From Deroplatys truncata (lineage: Eukaryota > Arthropoda > Insecta > Mantodea > Mantidae), in NCBI GenBank assembly GCA_030765065.1, contig CM060981.1, positions 228,725,152 to 228,789,151 on the forward strand: DNA of 64,000 bases. Direction: 5' to 3'. Shown here piece after piece: positions 55,716 through 64,000 of this stretch. Positions within the stretch are counted from its first letter, which is position 1; each line of letters starts with the position of its first letter. The translations under genes and the position numbers were made by a program. Under the pieces are notes generated by a model. It ran no database searches, was not told the origin of the DNA, and saw only the letters and a program-made list of their open reading frames with translations.

Positions 55716-56463
55716 CACTATTTTTTATTACCAGGGGATGGTGTACACCCGTGGCCGAGTGGTTAGACCGCTCGCCTCCCACCGAGGCGACCCGGGTTCA
55801 ATCCCAGGGATTTGTGGTGGACGAAGCGGCATCTGGGCGGGTTTTCTCCGGGTTCTCCGGTTTCCCCCGCCAACTGCTCCATCATCACCTTTCCTTTCAT
55901 CCATTTCACCAACATTTCGTTTCATCTACTTCCTTCATCCAATACCAGGCATCGGGCTGATCACCCATCCTGGATGCTCTGTCTGATCCATGAGTGTCTG
56001 CTCTTCGACGGGCCTCTGACCCCAGGCACCCGCTTGTAAGTCCTGGGGGTGTAAGTCCTACATAAGAGGAGGGTAAACAGATAATGAATGGTGTACACGC
56101 ACAGAGTCCCAAGGTACTCTACAGTTGCTGCATATTACCCCAATAACGTTCTGAAGCAATTGATACAGGATTACATCCCCAAAACCGAAGGAACCTCATT
56201 GGGAAATGGGAACTCCATCACGACAATGGGAGGCCTCATATTCTAACGCTGTTACCGAGTCCCTGGCAAAAAAGAGACATATCTAGGCTACCCCATCTGC
56301 CTTACAGTCCCGATCTGGCTCCGTATGACTTTCTTCTCAATGCAACATCCAAAAAGGAACTTAAGGGACGTCAGTTCGACAACGAGACCAGGGCAGTGAA
56401 AGCTTTAGAGGCGATCCTGAAGAGGATGACAAAGAATAGCCTTCTGCAGGTCTTCCTGCAGCG
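55716..56463 (+). mobile_element. Mariner transposase fragment, split by a SINE
   Basis: 55716-55748 and 56099-56463 are collinear with about 52800-53200 of the mariner at 52093. They share ACCAGGG(G)ATGGTGTACAC, AACGTTCTGAAGCAATTG and AAAGCTTTAGAGGCGA. The split is exactly at the SINE, and both ends of the mariner are missing. Confidence 0.75.
55749..56087 (+). mobile_element. tRNA-derived SINE, family S2
   Basis: A box GTGGCCGAGTGG and B box GGGTTCAATCCC. The 11-bp target duplication ATGGTGTACAC lies at 55738-55748 and 56088-56098, and removing one copy rejoins the mariner sequence. The tail is GGGTAAACAGATAATGA. Confidence 0.9.
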
Positions 56464-57045
56464 TAGACGAAAACATGCTACACAAAAAATGTAGATGTCA
56501 TTAAAACACACACTTTATATCGAATAACTTTTTTGTGGCATAAGCCATTTCCGAGGTATCTGTTATTAATGCTTAGAATTGTTCAACATTCTGTCATTTT
56601 TTTAATATCCCATCAACATTCACTTGTTTCTCGCGATGTCATGGAAACAGTAGGAATTCTAGGGCCAGCATATAGCTTCCAATTCTTAAACCTTTGACTA
56701 TCACTGTTACCTTTGTATCTATAACGAAATGTGAAATGTAGCTATTTCTGCAAAAGTTTATTTGGATTAAAATGAATTAGACAAATTAGATTTCGTAAGA
56801 ATAAATTTTATGCCACTAATAAGCGTCAGAAGATAGAGAGTCATGTGAATGTAACACATCACATATCCTTTCTATCACGTAAGGTTATTTGAGAGAAATG
56901 TTCTTTAAATTCCGACTTAGAGAAATTATATTGAATGGTACAACAAAACAAAGAAACAGATTAGCAACACACTGTGTTCCTGACTCCCCGTCCACTTCTT
57001 GAGGTTATATTTCGTAGTTGTGCATGGTGCTCCGGGAAGGTTGGT

Positions 57046-57398
57046 TATACAGGATGGACCATTTAAGTTTAGACTGCACAATATCTCCAAAACTAAGCGT
57101 TGTAGAAAGAAATGTCTTTCATAAAACCTGCTTGATATTATGGGGAAAACCAAATGCCATTAGCCTTGTCTCATTTGGATAAGATCAATTTGATTTTTTT
57201 TAAATGGGAACCTGCAATTATAGTTAAATTAAATGGACTCTAAAATGAAAATCACAACGTCCTCCAAATAAAACACGACTAATGGCATTTACTTTCCCCC
57301 ATAATATCAAGTAACTTTTGTTAAAGAAATTTCTGTTTACAACGCTTAGTTTTGGAGATATTGTACGGTCTCAACTTAAATGGTCCATCCTATATATT
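57046..57398. mobile_element. Foldback MITE, second copy
   Basis: Matches 13321-13672 at its ends (TGGACCATTTAAGTTTAG, TGGTCCATCCTATATA) and in CATAATATCAAGTAAC. The two halves pair with each other. The centre is more diverged. Confidence 0.75.
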
Positions 57399-57615
57399 TC
57401 AGGGATGGTATTTGGTAATTTTAATCAGTTACGAATTGTACTCTGTACACACTTGTATACGTCAACTACAGAATTTGTTACAGATATAAAAATCTGCAAA
57501 TAGGAGCGGAATTTGAATTGGGAATCTTTTCGCCGTCCTAATCGCATGCATAAAAAGTACAGCTGCGGCTATGTAGATCAAAGAAGTTATCTAACACGTA
57601 ATATTCTGTCTTTTT

Positions 57616-57719
<104 letters not shown>

Positions 57720-57797
57720 TAGACTATAGGTTTGCGGAATATTACATTAATATCCGTATTGTGCAAATAATACTACACAAAGTATACAATTAAAAAG

Positions 57798-58620
57798 AAT
57801 TCTGATGTGTTACATTCACATGACTTTCTCTACTCTTTATCGTTTTTAGCAGGTGCGTAAATTATTCTTACCAAATTTAATTTTCCTTTCTACTTCATTT
57901 TAATCCAAATAAACTTTTGCAGAAATAGCTACATTATACCTTTCGTTGGCATATAAAGATAACACTGATACTCAAATGTTTAAGAACTGGATGCTATACG
58001 CTGGCGCCTTAAAATGCCATACTGTTTCCAGCAATCCGCAAAAAACAAGTAACAAAATTATTGAACAAATTGAAGCATTAATAATGCATATCTCGGAAAT
58101 GGATGATTCAATATAAAGCTATTTGTAATAAATTGTGCGTCTTAAGGAGATCCGCATTTTCTGTGTAATATGTTTTCGTCTAACACTTAACGTTTCCCAG
58201 TCATCCAAGATTATACAAAAGAGGTTTCTGAATAAAGAGGTTTCCCCAGGCATTCCCAGAAAATTCAATAAATACATTTTATTTCTCATGAAAATGTTTT
58301 AATATATGGTATTTTAATCAACATCGTTATTCATTTTTATAAACTAAAAATGTCGAAAAAGTTTACGTTTAAAGGGTAGTTTGGGTGGGAATTTTCTTGA
58401 AAAACTTCGTGTGGCATCTTTGAAAGGTACGGAACCTAAATGTCAAGCTTTGTATTTAGCCAACATTTCGTTTTGGGCTATGCTTTTCATAGACACATTT
58501 TTCTAAAAATGCTTTTTATTTATATGCAGGGGCCTCAAAACATGTATTTCCGATGTATTTTCGGTATCGAACTTTTGGGTGGAGTGCTATACCTTCTAGG
58601 TATGTGGTAGAGAAGGTAAT
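57798..58620 (+). repeat. R1 repeat, long subtype
   Basis: Starts TTCTGATGTGTTACATTCA and ends GGTATGTGGTAGAGAAGGTA. It has the ACTGTTTCCAGCAATCC block and a reduced CA patch. Confidence 0.65.
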
Positions 58621-58639
58621 AAATACCAAATTTGTTTGG

Positions 58640-58775
58640 GCATGGACTCATGAACGAGAGGTCTGTGGTTCAAATCCCTCTAGGGCCTCCCTGAATTGAG
58701 ATTTTTTCCACGTTCTCCCCAGTCCTCATCTGGCAAATGCTGGGGAAGTACGTTTCTTTCCCAATTATTTAATTT
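58640..58775 (+). mobile_element. SINE-like element, family S4
   Basis: B box TGGTTCAAATCCC, then GAGATTTTTTCCACG and CCCAGTCCTCATCTGG. It begins directly after the R1 end. Confidence 0.6.
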
Positions 58776-58779
58776 AATA

Positions 58780-59725
58780 TAGCACCAGTTCCACTGTGGT
58801 GACACATGCAGTAAGAACGGCTCTTAAACACTACTAAAAATACTATTAGCAATACACAAAAAGTTTGTCGGTTAGATGGATGTAAAAACCAAAGCTGAAT
58901 GTTAGTAACCAAATACATCGCCTCATATGCGGTGACAGTGTTGGCAATACCAGAACACTTGTAAATATAGTAACTAAAACTGAAGCAAATACCCCCCTTA
59001 TGCCCCACTATTATCACATGTGATAATAAAGCAGTAGAGATGATTTACTCTCCCTGATGTTGCCGCTTGGTTTGCCTACTTAAATTGAGGCAGTATATTT
59101 GAACATTTAAATAATTTCAGTCTAATTATATAATACATAAATACAATAACAGCCCGCCTTAAAGCAATATATGTATGTAACAATATATAAAAAATGTATG
59201 TAACAGTCATTATATATGTTTGTATTATTGTATCCATGTATAATAATGTTATGTGAATGTACTACGTAATTCAGTAATGTAGGAGCTGTGAGAATAATAG
59301 GTTAAACGTTGCTAACAATGAGGTAACAATAAGGTAACCTTGAGGCAATAATGAATTTGAAAGTTTAAATGCTACTAATCATTATTGGAACAACAATAAT
59401 GTAAATTTTGTGACAGTTTATAAAAATAGTCAATCAACAACCAGAAAAAGCTTTAGTTAAACGAAAATATTCTATTTCAGTAGGATTAGCGAATTAGAAA
59501 CTGAAAATTTGAACATTTTATAAATTTAGAGTTCAGTTGCCTGCAGACAGCGTTACTAACCAGACGGAAAAAGTGTCCTCAAGAAATATAATATGTATTC
59601 GTGTGAGACGAAAACTGAGTTTACGTGTTGAAAAGTATAATTAATTAATAAAAAGAATCTCACAGCTCTATATCAGTGAAGTGTTATTTAAATCGTATCA
59701 AACATTAATAAAAGAAGTAAAGGAA
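58780..59725. other. No recognisable feature
   Basis: AT-rich sequence with short TATATGTATG-type simple repeats near 59160-59230. Nothing else supported. Confidence 0.45.
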
Positions 59726-59729
59726 AGCT

Positions 59730-60010
59730 TATAATCTAAGAAGCCTACATTCTTGTCGCATCACAACTCTGCCAAGACATCCATGGCTCCAACAAATGCT
59801 GACGCAGCCGAGGCAAACATAAATATTTAATATTTAAAGAAACAGTCAAATTACAAAGTTAATATTTTTAAACTTTTGGTCGAAGGCTACCGGAAACTGA
59901 TTACTATACGTGCGGTTGCATCTACTACAAGTGTTCGGTTCCCCAACAGTTGAAATATAATACAACTCCTTCAATACAAACTACTTCAAATTGACGCACA
60001 AAGCGTGGTG
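59730..60010 (-). repeat. Unclassified dispersed repeat, copy B
   Basis: Reverse-strand counterpart of 18790-19090, sharing CTGACGCAGCCGAGGCAAAC, GAAGGCTACCGGAAA and TCCCCAACAGTTGAA in matching order. Confidence 0.55.
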
Positions 60011-60014
60011 CAAA

Positions 60015-60525
60015 TAACGTAACAAACCATCTTTCTCAAATTGCCGTCCATACGTGGGGAAAATAATAATACAATAAAACATCTTTCTCAAAATGACGTG
60101 GATGGCGAATCGGGAATCCCGTGTAAATGACAGTGTGTTAGATTTCGCATTGTTGAAGAACATTCACTCAGGACTTTGGAAGGTAGGTAATGTTTCATAA
60201 GCGATAACATATTCGTACATTATTATTGTAATATTTCATTATATAGCGCTGCTTCTCTGTGACTTCATGAGGGCAATACGTAAGTGTTTTAAGGACTCTG
60301 TTATGAGTTCCATATCAGTTATGTTTTACTCATCTCCTACCAATTTTCAAACATAATTTCCATATGTTTTCTAGTACCCAGCATATTGCGATATATGTAT
60401 ATACCGCGTGAGTCTTCTCATTCTGCGGATTTGTAAATAGGCAACCCTGCAATTTACAGAAGATGCAATGCAGGTACTAACACCGCATTCACCAGCCCGC
60501 TGTTTAGAGCTACGGTAGTGCTAGT
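60015..60525. other. No recognisable feature
   Basis: Nothing supported. Confidence 0.45.
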
Positions 60526-60529
60526 TGCT

Positions 60530-60610
60530 AACATGTTCTAGTAGTGCAATGGTTAACATGCTGGAAAGTCCTGGTGAAGGTCGGAAGTTCAAATCACGCT
60601 GCAAAAAAGG
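60530..60610 (+). mobile_element. tRNA-like SINE head
   Basis: TAGTGCAATGGTTAACATGC gives an A-box-like start and AAGTTCAAATCACG a B-box-like end. No acceptor stem closes, so it is a SINE remnant rather than a tRNA gene. Confidence 0.45.
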
Positions 60611-60754
60611 TGAGCTTCTTATGTTAATTTCTTGCATTTATTTATGATGTTGATTAAAGCATATTCTAACAGGTAACAACATAATTAACCTAATCAATAC
60701 ACCTCCATGACAAACTATCAGTTCTCGTTAAATTTACTAAATATAAAAAGTACC

Positions 60755-60840
60755 TTCAAGTGGCAGTATTTGAACCTGGGACCTTCCCCAATGAAGACCA
60801 ACGCACTCACTGTTGCGCTACAAGTGCAAGTCACTGCACG
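60755..60840 (-). mobile_element. tRNA-like SINE head, opposite strand
   Basis: On the minus strand TGTAGCGCAACAGTGAGTGC precedes CCCAGGTTCAAATAC. It faces the similar remnant at 60530-60610. Confidence 0.45.
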
Positions 60841-60994
60841 CACAGTGGTGCAAAGCACTCATTTCGGCAGAAAATGAAACGACACGATGCAGTGGACAGT
60901 GTGTACGGCATAACATATACAACGCCGCGACTGCATAACTTCTCAATCCACAGGCTGAGAACACTCACCCGCTATCTACACTGCCGTTTGTGAA

Positions 60995-62357
60995 AATTGC
61001 AGCACCAAGAAAGAATTTCCTGAATAACTCCAAACTTGGTGGAAGTGTAGAAGACTGTGCAAGCAATAAGTGATTAGGTTTGCATAGAGATGGGGTACAC
61101 GTCGGCCAAGAAGAGCCCTCTCGTGTCGGTCCGACAAGGTTAGTGTTGCACCCAGTGTAGTCAGTGCAGAGCTGTGAAACAAGGCGGAAACAATAAAGTG
61201 AGTGCCAGTATGCCTCGTCAACGTTAAAGGGAGCCATATCGGTATGTGAGTGAGTTCGAATGGGGCAGAATGATCGGTCTCCGGGAAGCGGGTTTGTCAT
61301 ACCGTGACATTACGGCTCGTACAGGGCTTGCAGCTACGACAGTGATGCGTGTGTGGAAGCAGTGGATAGATGAAGGTCGTACACAGCGAAGAGCGGGTAC
61401 TGGACCATGGAACATGACTACAGCGCGGGATGACCATCATCTTGTACGCATGGCCATAACGGACCGTACAGGTTCATCCACAGTGTTGGCTCGACGCTAG
61501 AGCACTGAAGCAGGGGTGAACTTGTCTGCATCAACGGTTCCTTGCCGTCTGCTGCAGGTTAGACTGGTTGCATGCATGCCATTACGTCGGCTTCCATTGT
61601 CCAGAAACCACAAGCTCCTGCGACTGCAATGAACACGTGAACACCGTCACCGGGGTGCTGAGTGGCAAAATGTAGTATTTTCGGACGATTGCCGCTTCAA
61701 CGTGTCCTACTGTGCTGACCGCATACGTGTCCGACGGTACCGTGGTGAGCGCAACCTGGAGGGCTGCAATGTTGAGCGGCATAACGGACGAACACCAGTT
61801 GTAATGGTTTGGGGCGCCATTGGTTACAACAACTGATCTCGCCTCCTACGAATTGAGGGCAATTTGAACAGACACCGGTACCTAACGGTGGTTGTAGAGC
61901 CTGAGGTACTCCCCTGCTTCAGGCATCTCCACAGGCCACATTTAACAGGACAATTCCCGGCCACATATTGCGAGGAATGTACAAGCCTTCTTAGAAGAGC
62001 GACGGGTACCATTGCTTCCCTAGCCTGCACGTTTGCCTGAAATGTCGCCCATCGAACATGTCTGGGGTATGGTTGGTCGGCACCAGGTGCGTCACGGTAA
62101 CATGCGTTCAGTAACCAATGTCACGGATATGTGGGCTCGAATACAAACTGCGTGGGGGGGGGGAAATCCTTCAGGAAATTATTTAGAACCTTTTTGATTC
62201 AATGCCACGGCGTATGGAGGCCACACAAAATACTCAATATTAGTACTCGAAAGTCATGGATAGATTGGAAAAGTTTATCATTTGTTACTTGGCATGTACA
62301 TAACCTGTTGTGTTAAATTTACTGAATTCATGCGTTTCCTTCTTGGTGTGGCAATAT
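60995..62357 (+). mobile_element. Tc1-like transposon, defective
   Basis: Inverted ends ATTGCAGCACCAAGAAAG and CTTCTTGGTGTGGCAAT. The N-terminal transposase region is open from 61246 to 61500 (FEWGRMIGLREAGLSYRDIT, TTVMRVWKQWIDEGRTQRR), a paired-like helix-turn-helix. Catalytic parts follow in broken frames: VVFSDDCRFNVSY (first Asp) at about 61675, VVMVWGAIGYN near 61800. Stops after LARR, LRLQ and YNN disable it. Confidence 0.8.
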
Positions 62358-62359
62358 TC

Positions 62360-62749
62360 ACAAACCGTAGTGTACTTGATTTCTATTTTATTGAAATTTA
62401 TACTTTAGTGACACTTTGCACATCCGTATATTAGGTGTGATTACTGTGACGCTTATCATTTCATAGTTCATACTCTCAATGAAGTCCACAGTGTGCTTGT
62501 ATATTGGAAAGCTTGCCACCTTCTCTCCGGTACGGCCGTGTTTCTGATGCCCTATCATTTGGCGAAGGTCTAGTACACCTTTTGCTATCAGGCAACAGTT
62601 GGAGTTCGATGGCCGACAGGTGCAGAACTTTTGAAGAACTAGTAGTAAAGAGGTCTCGTCCAAGAGACAGTATGTGTTTCCTAGTGCGGATTTTTTTTTC
62701 GTTCGTTTAATAGCAAGGAACTTCAGTTCCTGCGTGACACACACACACC

Positions 62750-62750
<1 letters not shown>
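62360..62750. other. No recognisable feature
   Basis: Nothing supported. Confidence 0.45.

Positions 62751-62752
<2 letters not shown>

Positions 62753-62796
<44 letters not shown>
62753..62796. repeat. (AT)n microsatellite
   Basis: About 21 AT units, preceded by a short (CA)n. Confidence 0.95.
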
Positions 62797-62798
<2 letters not shown>

Positions 62799-62836
62799 CA
62801 GCGGTATTATTAATGTTATATTTATATTATTGTGTT

Positions 62837-63225
62837 AGCTCCACGTTTGGGAGCCAATTTGAAGTGGTATTACTTACGTAATATGTTTTTACGTAAATTA
62901 TTAGAACTTGAAGATCTTATATTGTGCTGCTTTTGTTTTGTTTGGTTACATAATTTTAACTGTCCCACGTTTGGGAGCCAATTTGAAGTAACATTATTTG
63001 TTATATTTATTTGTGGTTAGCCCCACGTTGGGCGCCAATTTGAGGTAGCATTATTCTATATGTTTGTATTTGTATGCCCCACGTTTGGAAAGCCAATTTG
63101 TGACGGTATTATTTATAATGTTTGTGTATTTGTGTTTACTTCACGTGGTGAATCCATCTTGTGACGTGATTCATTTGTTAGGCTTGTTAGCTCCATCTGG
63201 TGTTAGCAATTTGCGGCAGTATTAG
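62837..63225 (-). repeat. Degenerate tandem repeats with primer-binding-site-like motif
   Basis: CCACGTTTGGGAGCCAATTTG and variants occur near 62841, 62967, 63023 and 63078, with weaker versions near 63145 and 63190. Spacing is uneven. On the minus strand the best unit reads CAAATTGGCGCCCAACGTGG. TGGCGCCCAACG resembles the tRNA primer-binding sites placed just after a 5' LTR. Confidence 0.5.
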
Positions 63226-63229
63226 TGTT

Positions 63230-64000
63230 CATTTGAAAGAATGCTACTGTTATTTTATTTAATTTTGGTTCTCTGTCCTCCGCTTAGCTACGATCTTTTT
63301 GGTCAAGCACTTCTCTTTATACAGGTTGTGTAAACGGAAGGGAGTCTCTTATCCAAAGATAACACTGATAAAGAAATTTGTTTTACACTTTTATTGTCGA
63401 ACACGTTAACTATCACATTTACACATTGATCTTGACACTCGCCAAACTGAAACTGTTATAACAACTTCTTACTGATTACTTTAATCCACGTACTTCAACC
63501 TTTTGTATAATTAACTTTACCATACTTGAGATTTTTCATAACTCTTATACGCGTAACTTGCGAATCGATAGCCGACGTGTAATATTTCTGCTGGACTGAA
63601 GGCGACGTGTATCATACAAAATATTTTAGATGAACTGAACTGAAGGCGATGTGTACTTTACAAAATATTTTAGATGAACTGACGGGCTGAATACGACGTG
63701 TAGTGTACAAAGATTTTTGATGAACTGACGGGGTCTTTACCTCTAACCTACTTTTTATACTCCTTCATCCAGATATGCCTAAAGATTATAACTGAGCTGC
63801 AATTGGCTAATAAAACGCGCCAACATTAGCGTCTATTTTTATATCCAATGAAAATTATGAATACATATGCTCTGGGGAAATGTTCCAGAAGATTCTAAAA
63901 GAAAAACGCGCCAATATTACGTAACTTCCTCGTTTCCAATAATGATAAACAGCTCACCCCCTCGCTGCATTATTGCACGCTATTATTGTCAGTTTCAGTA
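63230..64000 (-). mobile_element. Probable LTR of a minus-strand retrotransposon, partial
   Basis: On the minus strand there is a TATA box GTATAAAAAG (63751-63760) and, about 360 bp downstream, AATAAA (63390-63395), the order expected across U3-R-U5. Three or four tandem units of about 55 bp (63570-63740, sharing GA(C/T)GTGTA and ATTTTAGATGAACTGA) lie between them. PBS-like repeats follow at lower coordinates. The outer end is beyond the window, so the assignment is tentative. Confidence 0.4.

Larger units (their letters stand above)
55275..56865 (-). repeat. R1 repeat interrupted by a mariner fragment and a SINE
   Basis: The left part, 55275-55710, begins TTTTTACTTTCTCTACCA. The right part resumes about 56464 with TAGACGAAAACATGC and ends TAGAGAGTCATGTGAATG. 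The gap contains a mariner piece that itself contains an S2 SINE. Confidence 0.65.

Overview
The window looks like nuclear DNA of an arthropod, most likely an insect with a large, repeat-rich genome. It is AT-rich and crowded with defective Tc1/mariner transposons, tRNA-derived SINEs, non-LTR retrotransposon fragments, a foldback MITE, satellites, and an abundant 0.85-1.3 kb interspersed repeat called R1 here. I found no convincing host protein-coding gene and no genuine tRNA or rRNA gene. The species cannot be named from the sequence.

The exception is a compact gene block at about 27.88-36.10 kb. It is derived from a mid-size double-stranded DNA virus of the adintovirus / Maverick-Polinton group. 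From left to right it holds: a truncated protein resembling DUF8207-type proteins, a tail-fibre-like coiled-coil protein and an A32/FtsK-type packaging ATPase, all on the minus strand; a short divergent promoter; then on the plus strand a phospholipase A2 (PLA2) protein with two frame breaks, an adenain-type protease, a penton-like minor capsid protein, a 47-residue basic protein, and a hexon-like major capsid protein. Converging on the last is a minus-strand region with a four-exon gene carrying two Cys/His modules. The right end is a GC-rich control-like region. DNA polymerase B, integrase and the rest of the left half are absent, so this is a capsid-building module without its replication module. 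Most of its reading frames are open, unlike every other mobile element in the window.

The block lies inside a 13.5 kb structure (26502-40036) whose ends are 1,379-bp inverted arms that agree almost base for base. Each arm is a piece of R1 interrupted by the same 882-bp dead mariner. The left arm cuts into the DUF8207-like gene. The right arm is separated from the viral DNA by about 2.6 kb of R1 copies.

Layout: 1-7 kb, SINEs, a non-LTR fragment and mariner 1. 7-17 kb, nested R1 copies, SINEs and a 1.36 kb Tc1/mariner element. 17-24 kb, mostly featureless, with one GC-rich gag-like remnant. 24-26.5 kb, tandem R1. 26.5-40 kb, the arm-bounded viral structure. 40-46 kb, a deleted mariner and a non-LTR fragment in featureless DNA. 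46-58.6 kb, R1 copies with inserted mariners and SINEs, a 104-bp tandem repeat, a MITE and microsatellites. 58.6-64 kb, SINEs, a Tc1-like relic, and what looks like the start of a minus-strand LTR retrotransposon running off the window.

Within the viral block the genes fit one job: building and packaging a capsid. Hexon and penton form the shell, the protease matures it, the ATPase loads DNA, PLA2 would breach the endosome, and the fibre would sit on the surface. No gene for copying or integrating the genome is present. All family assignments were made by eye from motifs, without database searches.
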